Part shown: in pieces, positions 15,568 through 23,180 of the stretch
Numbering within the stretch: the first letter of the stretch is position 1
Layout of the letters: each line of letters begins with the position of its first letter
Assembly: GCF_944327175.1 (NCBI RefSeq)
Contig: NZ_CALVGT010000051.1
Span: forward strand, 1-42,017
DNA: 42,017 bases
Direction of reading: 5' to 3'
Origin: an uncultured Lactobacillus sp.
Lineage (GTDB): Bacteria > Bacillota > Bacilli > Lactobacillales > Lactobacillaceae
The notes under the pieces: generated by a model
The model's input: the letters and a program-made list of their open reading frames with translations, nothing else
What the model was told of the DNA's origin: nothing
Database searches by the model: none
Made by a program: the position numbers and the translations under genes

Positions 15568-17102
15568 TTAGTAGACCAGGAGGCCGATTCCCAGGAAGAT
15601 CAGACAGATCACAAACTGGATGACCAGCTGCTTCCAGATGAACTTAAACCAGCGGTCAAAACTGATGTTGACCATGGCCAGGGACATCAAAATCAATCCG
15701 ACTGGGGCGATTAAGCTGATGTAGCCCTGCCCCCAGTTGTAGGCATCGATCACGCTGGCCCGGTCGACGCCGACGATATTGGCCAGCGGCGCCATGATCG
15801 GCATGGACAGGACGGCCAGACCAGATGATGACTGGATAAAGAAGCCGAGGACGATGTAGATCAAGAAGAGGACCCAGGCGAAAGCCAGCTTGTTCATGCC
15901 GGTGATCTGCTTACTGAAGAAGTACATGATCGTGTCGCTGGTGTGGCTTTCATCCATCACGATGGAGACCGCCCGGGCCAGGCCGACCGTCAAGGCAACC
16001 CCTAAAAGGTCAGCCGCGCCATTGACGAAACTTTCCATAAAGCGGTGTTCACTCAAGCCGGAAACCAGGAAGAGGAGGTAGGATACGGCCAGGAAGACAA
16101 CTGCGATTTCCGTGAAGTACCAGCCCTGGCTCTGGACGCCCCAGATCATGACCAAAAAGCCAGCCACGAAGGTGAGCAGAGTCAGTTTTTGCCGCCAGGT
16201 GAAGTCGCCCTTGTCAGCCTGTGAGTCAAAAGCAAGATACTTCTTCTTGTTTTCCTCATATTGGTCGTAGACCAAGGACTTGCTTGGATCCTTGCGGACT
16301 TTTTCAGCATAGATGATGGTGTAGAGCATCCCGGCACCTAAGGAAACCAGGAGCATGATGATTCGGCCCGGGCGAAGTTGACCCCGGCCGTGTTTGAAGC
16401 AATAACCGTTGAGAAGGGATTAATGGTTGAACCCAAAGTCCCCAAAGACGTGCCCAGGAAGATGGTGGCGACCACGGTCATCGTGTCATAGCCGGCCTCC
16501 AAGAAGACCGGGATCAGCATCGGGTAGAAGGCCATGGTTTCTTCAGCCAGGCCAAAAGTGGTCCCGCCCAGGGCGATCAGGCCCATAACGATGACGATCA
16601 AGAGAATCTGCTTGCCCTTGATATGTTCAGACAGGGCCTGCATCCCCGAGTTGATGGCCCCGTTGGCGTAAACAACCCCGATGATCCCCCCGAGGATCAA
16701 GATAAAGGTGATAATGTCGATTGAATCGGCGATCCCTTGCACCTGGGAAGTCAAAAACTGGACGACAGCTTCCCGGAAATTAGACTTCTTGACATTAACT
16801 CTTTGGTAAGAATCTGGAATAGCCACTGGTTTGTAGATAGTGCCGTCAATTAATTTCTTGGCATCGATCTTGACCTTGTAGCGGTCAAGGGTCTTCTGGG
16901 TTGCTGGTTCATGTTTGACCTTGCCGGACGGCATGGTGATGGTAAAATCCTTGGCCGACTGGTCATAAGAGACCGTGGCATAGTTGCCGGCCGGGATGAA
17001 AAAGGTTAAAAGCTGGACGAGCACCAAAACGATAATGATGACCGAATAAGCGGTCGGGAATTCATGCTTGCGTTTCTTGCTCCCACTGTGATGAAAAAGC
17101 AT
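15568..17102 (-). pseudogene. yfcC: YfcC/DcuC-family membrane transporter, frameshifted
   Basis: A multi-span carrier of the YfcC family, often annotated as amino acid (arginine/ornithine-like) or C4-dicarboxylate carriers. The N-terminal part starts at ATG 17102 (MLFHHSGSKKRKHEFPTAY), chosen over upstream starts because AAGGAGG lies 9 bases before it. It holds several spans and ends with GSTINPFSTVIASNTAGVNFAR. The frame then breaks near 16364-16373 and resumes as IIMLLVSLGAGMLYTIIYAEK through to 15568. Restoring one G in the CCCGGGC run gives a single frame of about 510 residues, the family's size. Both halves are otherwise intact, so the lesion is recent or a sequencing error. Promoter, cre-like site and operator-like repeat lie upstream. 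Confidence 0.88.
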
Positions 17103-17132
17103 CAAAATCATCCTCCTTGCTTGCTTTTGCAT

Positions 17133-17155
17133 TTCTTACACATTAATTGTAAGAA
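17133..17155. promoter_or_regulatory. Perfect inverted repeat over the yfcC -10 (operator-like)
   Basis: TTCTTACA (17133-17140) and TGTAAGAA (17148-17155) are exact reverse complements with a 7-base spacer. They cover the -10 box and likely start site, a typical place for a repressor dimer. The regulator is unknown. Confidence 0.6.
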
Positions 17156-17174
17156 AACTGGGATAGTTTTGCAA
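17146..17174 (-). promoter_or_regulatory. Promoter of the yfcC-type gene
   Basis: On the minus strand, -35 TTGCAA (17174-17169), 17-base spacer, -10 TACAAT (17151-17146). It lies about 44 bases before ATG 17102. Confidence 0.75.
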
Positions 17175-17183
17175 ACGCTTTCG
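17170..17183 (-). promoter_or_regulatory. cre-like site (CcpA) overlapping the yfcC -35
   Basis: The minus strand reads CGAAAGCGTTTGCA, matching 12 of 14 positions of the cre consensus TGWAANCGNTNWCA, including the central CG. Overlap with the -35 suggests carbon catabolite repression of the transporter gene. Binding is inferred. Confidence 0.6.
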
Positions 17184-17348
17184 TATAAAACTAAGCTAGC
17201 TTTTACCTGCCTTTAAGAGGACTTTTAGGTAAAAAAGCAGGCAAAGTAAACTAAAAGTTATAGTAGCGGGCTAAAAAGCTAGCGTGACTGATGAGAACAA
17301 GATGAAGCGCATACAAAATATTTACGATATTTTTGCCGCTGCATCGGT

Positions 17349-17602
17349 TTATTTTAACGTAAGGATTTCCGGCTTTAGCCCGAGCAGCTGGCTGAGCTGC
17401 CAGCTCTTGGCCGGCAAAAGGCCCAGGCGGTCTAAAAGCTCCTGGTCACTAAAGAGCTGGTGAACCGGGCCGTGGTAGACTAGCTGGCCCTGGCTCATGG
17501 CATAAATCTCCTGGCAATTTTCGGCCAGCCAGTCCATGTCGTGGGTGATCATGATCACGGTTTTGTCCCGGGCGACCTGTTTTTGTAGAAGCTGGGTGAC
17601 CA
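17349..17602 (-). pseudogene. C-terminal fragment of an ABC ATPase (ECF/cobalt type)
   Basis: The minus strand encodes the tail of an ABC ATPase: TQLLQKQVARDKTVIMITHDMDWLAE, with the H-loop His of ITHDM, then IYAMSQGQLVYHGPVHQLF and the end at TAA 17351-17349. Walker A, signature and Walker B are absent. The H-loop and downstream segment resemble energy-coupling factor ATPases. Homology stops at about 17602, exactly where an EAL fragment on the other strand begins, so the rest was deleted. Confidence 0.8.
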
Positions 17603-17884
17603 GGCAGCGGCTATTCCTCTCTCAACGCTTTAAACGACTATAACTTTGACCTGGTCAAAATTGACATGGTCTTTGTCCGCCACCTGGATGACGGGCCTTT
17701 AAACCAGCTTTTGATTCCGGAAATCGCTAAAGTAGCCCATAAACTGGGGCTGACGGTCTTGGCAGAAGGGGTTGAAACCGAAGAACAGAGAGACTTCCTG
17801 CAAGAAGCTGGCTGCGACTTGCTGCAGGTCTTTTTATTCAGCAAGCCAGTTAAGTTGGATGAAAACCAGCATATAATTTCTTAG
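17603..17884 (+). pseudogene. C-terminal fragment of an EAL domain protein
   Basis: Open frame without a start codon of its own beginning at GSGYSSLNALNDYNFDLVKID, followed by LLIPEIAKVAHKLGL, TVLAEGVETEEQRDFL and GCDLLQVFLFSKPV, ending at TAG 17882-17884. KIDMxFV, LAEGVET and the GCD-QGF-SKP region are standard EAL C-terminal landmarks. Here the usual Q-G-[YF] is replaced by QVF. The catalytic N-terminal part (EAL, N, ITES, DDF) is missing. Confidence 0.85.
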
Positions 17885-17952
17885 ACAGTGTTGGAATAAA
17901 AATATGATGTGATGATGAAAGAGAAAGGAAACAGGAAAAAGGAAAAAAGTTC

Positions 17953-18504
17953 ATGGCCTCAGCTGGCACTTGGCCAATGAAAAAAAGCAGTATCTTGCAC
18001 CGGGCCACCGGGCCCCTTTTTGTCAGCAGCCGGACAGACGAGCTGACTGGTATTTACAACCGTCTGGCCCTGCGGGAGTGCTTCCCCAATTACCTTAATC
18101 AAGAAGTTGGCGCAGCCATGATCGATTTAGACAATTTCAAGCGTTTTAACGATAATTACGGATATGCGTACGGGGACTTAGTCTAGACCAGATTGGGCCG
18201 CTACCTGCAAAAAGACTGGATGAGTGAGCACTTACGCAGCTACCGCTATGGCGGCGATGGAATTCTGATTATTGCTTCTGGCCTGGAAGATAGCGATTTT
18301 GCCAAAAAACTGCAGATTTTTCAAAGCGAATATGCTAAACTAAATCAGCAATTAAAAGAGCCAGCCACCTTGAGCATCGGCTATGCCACCGGCACGGTTG
18401 CCGATGAAGAAGAGCTGCGGCAGCTGATCCAGCAGGCTGACAACTATCTTTACCAGGCTAAAAAGCAGGGCAAGGACCGGATTATTGGCAAAGAGCAGAA
18501 ATGA
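17953..18504 (+). pseudogene. Degenerate GGDEF gene with an in-frame stop
   Basis: The frame starts at ATG 17953 with DELTGIYNRLALRE, then MIDLDNFKRFNDNYGYAYGD. It is interrupted by TAG at 18184-18186 and continues in the same frame with RYGGDGILIIASG, LSIGYATG and ADNYLYQAKKQGKDRI, the expected end of a GGDEF domain. The signature GG[DE]EF is changed to GGDGI, so it could not make c-di-GMP even without the stop. No sensory domain precedes it. The ribosome binding site is weak. Confidence 0.85.
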
Positions 18505-18510
18505 GGCATT

Positions 18511-19092
18511 ATGTACAGCTATATCCCGAAAGAACAAATCAAGATCTACCGCTACTTGACGGTTGACGCGGTCAACTCCGCTTTGGCGGACTTGCGGCAA
18601 AAGGGCATCAGCCTGGAACTAGAAAGCACGGTCGGGACAGCCGGCAACTTCGTGACCCAAAACGACGGGGTGGTGGACCTGGACTACCAGTTAAAGCTGG
18701 TTAAGACGGTTGAAGAAGATCCGGCAGCCCTGCTTAACAAAATCAGTGAAGGCTTAAAGACTGGTTTGGCCAGCAAGTTTGAAGGCGGCCGGGAAAACAG
18801 CCAGGCTTTAACCTTCCTGCACCGGGCTAAGAAGAGCGGCAAGGTCAACTTTAAGTTAGACTTGACCATCATCAAGGAAGAAGACGGGGATGAATACCGC
18901 CTGGTCAAAACTGACGGGGGCAAGTGGAGTGCAGCCTTCAATACCCGCTTTTTGACCATCCAGGAAGAAACGATTAAGGACTGGGACCAGTGGGAAGACT
19001 TGCGTGAGGAATATCTCCGCTTGAAAAATGCGGATCCGGCTGGTCTGTCAGTCGACCTCTACCGGCAGGCGGTCAACCAGATCTACGGTTAA
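18511..19092 (+). CDS. Conserved-looking protein of unknown function
   Basis: A 193-residue soluble protein, MYSYIPKEQIKIYRYLTVD to VNQIYG. I do not recognise a family. It is rich in K, E and D with alternating beta-strand-like segments (LELESTVG, GKVNFKLDLTIIKE, YRLVKTDGGKWSAAF) and a C-terminal helical part (WDQWEDLREEYLRL). It has no signal peptide or membrane span. ATG 18511 is 7 bases after the GGDEF stop, with GAGG at 18503-18506 overlapping that stop, so it was once translated together with it. The frame is intact and ends in a strong terminator, which suggests it is still used. Confidence 0.75.
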   Translation: MYSYIPKEQIKIYRYLTVDAVNSALADLRQKGISLELESTVGTAGNFVTQNDGVVDLDYQLKLVKTVEEDPAALLNKISEGLKTGLASKFEGGRENSQALTFLHRAKKSGKVNFKLDLTIIKEEDGDEYRLVKTDGGKWSAAFNTRFLTIQEETIKDWDQWEDLREEYLRLKNADPAGLSVDLYRQAVNQIYG

Positions 19093-19104
19093 GAAGTGTG
19101 AAGC

Positions 19105-19130
19105 AAAGCAGGCATTTGCCTGCTTTTTTT
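19105..19130 (+). terminator. Intrinsic terminator
   Basis: AAAGCAGGC (19105-19113) pairs with GCCTGCTTT (19118-19126) around ATTT, followed by a T run. Confidence 0.93.
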
Positions 19131-19209
19131 ATGCAGAAAGCTTTGAAATCTCTTACAAAAAATGAAATAATGGTCTAAGAAGCTAGCAAAAATGAGTTTG
19201 GAGAAAAAG

Positions 19210-20013
19210 ATGGAAGAAAAGAAAAAAATCAAATTAATCGCGACTGACATGGATGGCACCTTGGTCAATGACGCTAAAGAGGTGCCAGCTTCATTTGCTC
19301 CCTGGGTCTTGAGCCACCCGGACCAGCAGATGGTGATCGCCAGCGGCCGGCCATATTACACCAATGAAGAGCTTTTCAAGGAGATCAAAGACCGCTTGAT
19401 CTTTATCGGCGACAATGGTGGCTTGATCTACCAGCAGGGGCAAGTCTTGGCCAAGGCCGGCATTACAGCGGAAGAAGCAAAATTCTGCCTGGATCTCTTT
19501 AAAGATGAGCCCCTGGCCAATCCAATTCTCTGTGGGGCCAGCCAGGCAATCTGCCACGACCCTAAAGGTGACCGGAACTTTTTAAAGCAGCTGGACACTT
19601 ACTACATTAAGCGCCGCTATGTCGACGACCTTGAAGCAGAAGTAAATAGCGATGAAATCATCAAATTCACTGCTTATATTGAAGGCGGAGAAGCTGAAAG
19701 CATCTACCGGCAATTGCCGGAAATGCCGGGCAACTTGAGCGCGGTCTTAGCTGGTCCGGAATGGATCGACATCGTTAACAAGGACGCCAATAAGGGGGCA
19801 GCGATGAAGAAGATTGCCGACTTAAAGGGAATCAAGAAGGAAGAGACCCTGGCTTTTGGCGACTACTTAAATGACCTGACCATGTTAGAAGCGGCCGGGA
19901 CCAGTTACGCCATGGTCAACGGCCACCCGGACCTTAAGAAGATTGCTGACCACATTGCTCCAAGCAACAACGATGAAGGAGTAATGCAAATTCTGCGAAA
20001 ATTGTTTGATTAA
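19210..20013 (+). CDS. Cof-type HAD phosphatase
   Basis: A haloacid dehalogenase superfamily, Cof/IIB sugar-phosphate phosphatase type, 267 residues. Motif I is IATDMDGTLVND, motif II VIASGRPY, Lys in DANKGAAMKKI and motif IV FGDYLNDLTMLEAAG, with a large cap domain between. ATG 19210 is preferred over ATG 19192 because TTGGAG (19198-19203) sits 6 bases before it. The substrate is unknown; members act on phosphosugars or FMN-like compounds. It is monocistronic, between two terminators. Confidence 0.92.
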   Translation: MEEKKKIKLIATDMDGTLVNDAKEVPASFAPWVLSHPDQQMVIASGRPYYTNEELFKEIKDRLIFIGDNGGLIYQQGQVLAKAGITAEEAKFCLDLFKDEPLANPILCGASQAICHDPKGDRNFLKQLDTYYIKRRYVDDLEAEVNSDEIIKFTAYIEGGEAESIYRQLPEMPGNLSAVLAGPEWIDIVNKDANKGAAMKKIADLKGIKKEETLAFGDYLNDLTMLEAAGTSYAMVNGHPDLKKIADHIAPSNNDEGVMQILRKLFD

Positions 20014-20019
20014 TTAGCG

Positions 20020-20046
20020 ACAGCTGCCTTTTGGCGGCTGTTTTGC
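20020..20046 (+). terminator. Intrinsic terminator of the HAD gene
   Basis: ACAGCTGCC (20020-20028) pairs with GGCGGCTGT (20033-20041) with one G-U pair, loop TTTT, followed by T. Confidence 0.88.
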
Positions 20047-20133
20047 TTTAGATTATGAATGATCCAGATATACTTGATAGTTAGGTGCCGAATATTAATT
20101 TCTTGATTATTTTTTGCAGAAAGGACAAGCAGG

Positions 20134-20250
20134 ATGGCAGAAGAAGAACTCAATGAAGAAATGTTTCACCGGAGCATGCGTTTGCAGCGGCAACTGGCCC
20201 GCTTTGCCAGAGTGAGGCCATCCTCAATAATTTATGGATCGATGCGATAG
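20134..20250 (+). pseudogene. MarR-like regulator gene, truncated stub
   Basis: ATG 20134 has AAAGGA (20120-20125) at 8 bases. The first 25 residues, MAEEELNEEMFHRSMRLQRQ and LARFA, look like the opening helix of a MarR-family repressor. After about 20215 the sequence changes to an insertion element remnant and the frame stops at TAG 20248-20250. A full MarR protein would be about 140 residues. The MarR assignment rests on a short helix only. Confidence 0.5.
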
Positions 20251-20398
20251 CGGCCTTCTTGTGACTTACAGTCTCAGAAGACCGTTTTCGTTTCTCGTAA
20301 TAATCCGCAATATGACAAGGGTTTCCAGCTTTCTTAGCCGACTGAATTTGGTTTATGGCCAAGTACAGCACATTTCTGCCAATATCTGAAAAAGCCAT
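20218..20398 (-). mobile_element. IS110-like transposase 3' fragment
   Basis: The minus strand encodes GRNVLYLAINQIQSAKKAGN, then IADYYEKRKR and SHKKAAIASIHKLLRMAS. The order R-x-LxxAI...GNP-x-x-A-x-YY-x-K-x-K...KKAAI-x-KLLR is that of the C-terminal end of IS110/IS116/IS902 transposases. The N-terminal DEDD domain is missing. Past KLLRMAS the frame runs antisense into the MarR-like stub, locating the junction near 20215-20221. Confidence 0.6.
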
Positions 20399-20421
20399 GA
20401 TTCTCGAGAATCATGGCTTTT
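20390..20421. terminator. Perfect 32-bp palindrome, probable plsY terminator
   Basis: AAAAGCCATGATTCTC (20390-20405) and its exact reverse complement (20406-20421) form 16-bp arms without a spacer. On the minus strand T residues follow, placing it as a terminator 74 bases after the plsY stop. Confidence 0.75.
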
Positions 20422-20494
20422 GCTTTAGCAATATTTAAAAAATAGCCCTTTGCATTTTGAACATGTGTTCCGTATAATAGGATTGGTTCAAAAA

Positions 20495-21139
20495 TTACTG
20501 CTCCTTTTTGTCCTTGTCTTGCTTTTGCTTAATATGATAGTAAAGGCCGAAGGGGACCAAGTTCTCATTTCCAGCGATAATCCGCTTGATGTTGGCCCGG
20601 TGGCTCCACCAGATGAGGACAACCAGGATCCCTGACATGATGGTTAGGAAAGTGTCATGGAAGAAGAAGCTGGAAATAAAAATCAAGATGACTGAAATCA
20701 AGCTGCTCAAGGACACCATGCTGGTGATTAAGAGCAGGGGGATGAAGAAGCAGGCGCAGAGGCCGAAGAACTGGACATTATAGCCCAGAAGAAAGCCCGC
20801 CGTAGTGGCCACGGCCTTGCCGCCCTTGAACTTGAGGAAGATTGAGAAGGCGTGGCCGAAAATAGCCGCTGCCCCGAAAATCAGGCACAAGTGGTGGTCA
20901 CCCAAGTGGAAAATCCGCGGCAGGGAGGTGGCCAGGGTCCCCTTGAAGAAGTCAACCAGGAAGACCAGGGTGCCGGCCTTGGGGCCCAGGACCCGAAAGG
21001 TATTGGTGGTCCCGATATTGTGCGACCCGTAATCCCGGATATCCTTGTGGTAGAAGAGCTTGCCAACTAAAACACCGGTCGGAAAAGAACCAATTAAGTA
21101 TGCTAAAATTAAAAGTAATGCAAATTTTATTGCAAACAT
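20495..21139 (-). CDS. plsY: PlsY, acyl-phosphate:glycerol-3-phosphate acyltransferase
   Basis: Integral membrane enzyme making lysophosphatidic acid, the first acylation in phospholipid synthesis, from acyl-phosphate and glycerol-3-phosphate. The 214-residue protein has about five to seven spans and the conserved loops IGSFPTGVLVGK, DIRDYGSHNIGTTNTFRVLG, and FGHAFSIFLKFKGGKAVATT. These are the standard PlsY motifs for acyl and G3P binding. Start ATG 21139 is chosen over an upstream TTG because GGAG sits 8-9 bases before it. It has a C-terminal charged tail (KQKQDKDKKEQ). It diverges from parE, as in many lactobacilli. Confidence 0.96.
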   Translation of the reverse strand: MFAIKFALLLILAYLIGSFPTGVLVGKLFYHKDIRDYGSHNIGTTNTFRVLGPKAGTLVFLVDFFKGTLATSLPRIFHLGDHHLCLIFGAAAIFGHAFSIFLKFKGGKAVATTAGFLLGYNVQFFGLCACFFIPLLLITSMVSLSSLISVILIFISSFFFHDTFLTIMSGILVVLIWWSHRANIKRIIAGNENLVPFGLYYHIKQKQDKDKKEQ

Positions 21140-21234
21140 CAAATCAACTCCGTTTATCTTGTACCTGCTATTTTAACAAATAACGGATTGAATTGATACG
21201 AAGTTTATAATCTAAAGCTTGGAGATGTTTTATT

Positions 21235-23166
21235 TTGCCAAAGAACACCTATGATGATTCTTCAATTCAAATTCTGCACGGGCTGGAGGCAGTCCGCAAG
21301 CGGCCGGGGATGTATATCGGGTCAACCGACATCCACGGCTTGAACCAGTTGGTCTATGAAATCGTCGACAACTCCGTCGACGAAGCCATGGCTGGTTTTG
21401 GCCAGGAAATCAACGTGACTATCCACGAGGACAATTCCGTGACTGTGCAGGACTTCGGCCGGGGGATGCCGACAGGGATGCATGCCTCAGGCCGGCCAAC
21501 CATTGAAGTCATCCTTACTGTCCTGCATGCCGGCGGCAAGTTCACGGAGCAGAACTACAAGACTTCTGGCGGTCTGCACGGGGTCGGCTCTTCCGTGGTC
21601 AACGCCCTGTCCAGCTACATGAAGGTGCACGTGGTGCGTGATGGCAAGGCCTACGAGGAAGAATTCCAAAATGGCGGTCACCCAATCGGCACCCTCCGCT
21701 GCCTGGGGGCGACCAAGGAAAAGACCGGGACCACGATCACTTTCAAGCCAGACCCGATGATTTTTTCAACGACTAAGTACAACTACGAGACCATTCAGGA
21801 AAGAATCCGGGAATCGGCCTTCCTGCTTAAAGGAGTCAAGTTTACTTTAACGGACGAACGGACGCCAAACCACCACGACGTCTTCCAGTATGACGACGGG
21901 ATTGAAAGTTTCGTTGCCTACCTCAACGAAGGCAAGGGGACGATCGGCAAGGTCTTTTACTTTGAGGGCAGCCAGGACGGGATGGAAATCGAATTTGCTG
22001 GCCAGTACAGCGATTCATACTCAGAGAACTTTGTTTCCTTCGTCAATAATGTCCGGACTGCTGACGGCGGCTCCCATGAGGTCGGGGCCAGAAGCGGCTT
22101 TACCCGGGCCTTTAATGACTATGCCAAGAAGCAGGGGCTTTTGGGCAAGAAGGACAAGAACCTGGAAGGGTCCGACTACCGGGAAGGGCTCAGTGCCGTT
22201 TTAAGCGTCAAGATCCCGGAAGAAATGCTGGAATTTGAAGGGCAGACCAAGGGCAAGCTGGGGACCCCCCAGGCCAGAAGCGCGGTCGACAGCATCGTGT
22301 ACGAGAAATTGTCTTACTACCTGCTGGAAAACGGGGAATGGGCCCAGGACCTGGTCAAGAAGGCCCAAAGGGCCCGGGATGCCAGAGAAGCCGCCAAGAA
22401 GGCCAGAGATGAGTCCAGAAATGGGAAGAAGCGGCACAAGAAAGAAGTCCTGTCCGGGAAATTAACCCCGGCCCAGTCCAGAAACCCCAAGAAAAACGAG
22501 CTTTTCTTAGTCGAAGGTGACTCAGCCGGCGGCAGTGCCAAGCAAGGCCGGGACCGCCGCTTCCAGGCCATCCTGCCTTTGCGGGGGAAGGTCTTGAACA
22601 CCCAGCGGGCCAAGCTGGCGGATATTTTTAAGAACGAAGAAATCAACACGATGATCCACACGATCGGGGCTGGAGTCGGGACAGAATTCAAGATCGAAGA
22701 CTCCAACTACGACAAGATCATCATCATGACTGACGCCGACGACGACGGAGCCCACATCCAGATCCTGCTTTTGACCTTCTTCTACCGCTACATGCGGCCG
22801 ATGATCGAAGCAGGCAAGGTTTACATCGCCCTGCCGCCGCTTTACAGAATCAGCAAGAAGCAGACCAACCTTTACGCCTGGACCGATGAAGAGCGTGACG
22901 AGGATGAGAAGAAGATCGGCAAGGGATACGCCCTGCAGCGCTTCAAGGGGCTGGGGGAAATGAACGCAGACCAGCTCTGGGAGACGACTATGAATCCGGA
23001 AAGCCGGATGCTGATCCGGGTCAGAATCGACGATGCCCAGTTGGCTGAACGCCGGGTGACCACCTTGATGGGGGACCAGGCTTCCGCCAGAAGAAAGTGG
23101 ATTGAGGAAAACGTCAAGTTCCGCCTTGGCGATGAAGAGTCGATCTTAGACAAGGTAAATGATTAG
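21235..23166 (+). CDS. parE: ParE, topoisomerase IV subunit B
   Basis: ATPase subunit of topoisomerase IV, which separates linked daughter chromosomes. The 643-residue protein shows the GHKL ATPase motifs IVDNSVDEAMAG, DFGRGMPTGMH and GGLHGVGSSVVNALS, the TOPRIM segment LFLVEGDSAGGSAKQGRDRR and IIMTDADDDGAHI, and the ParE-type stretch NEEINTMIHTIGAG. Start is TTG 21235, after GGAG at 21221-21224; the nearby ATG 21225 is out of frame. A TATAAT -10 lies at 21206-21211 with a poor -35. parC follows 14 bases downstream, an operon. Confidence 0.97.
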   Translation: MPKNTYDDSSIQILHGLEAVRKRPGMYIGSTDIHGLNQLVYEIVDNSVDEAMAGFGQEINVTIHEDNSVTVQDFGRGMPTGMHASGRPTIEVILTVLHAGGKFTEQNYKTSGGLHGVGSSVVNALSSYMKVHVVRDGKAYEEEFQNGGHPIGTLRCLGATKEKTGTTITFKPDPMIFSTTKYNYETIQERIRESAFLLKGVKFTLTDERTPNHHDVFQYDDGIESFVAYLNEGKGTIGKVFYFEGSQDGMEIEFAGQYSDSYSENFVSFVNNVRTADGGSHEVGARSGFTRAFNDYAKKQGLLGKKDKNLEGSDYREGLSAVLSVKIPEEMLEFEGQTKGKLGTPQARSAVDSIVYEKLSYYLLENGEWAQDLVKKAQRARDAREAAKKARDESRNGKKRHKKEVLSGKLTPAQSRNPKKNELFLVEGDSAGGSAKQGRDRRFQAILPLRGKVLNTQRAKLADIFKNEEINTMIHTIGAGVGTEFKIEDSNYDKIIIMTDADDDGAHIQILLLTFFYRYMRPMIEAGKVYIALPPLYRISKKQTNLYAWTDEERDEDEKKIGKGYALQRFKGLGEMNADQLWETTMNPESRMLIRVRIDDAQLAERRVTTLMGDQASARRKWIEENVKFRLGDEESILDKVND

Positions 23167-23180
23167 GAAGGAAGCAGTAT

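Noticed and set aside
17953-18504. Active diguanylate cyclase
   Set aside because: The signature is GGDGI and a TAG interrupts the frame, so activity is not credible.
21225-21227. ATG just before the parE start
   Set aside because: Out of frame with parE; TTG 21235 continues directly into the conserved N-terminus.
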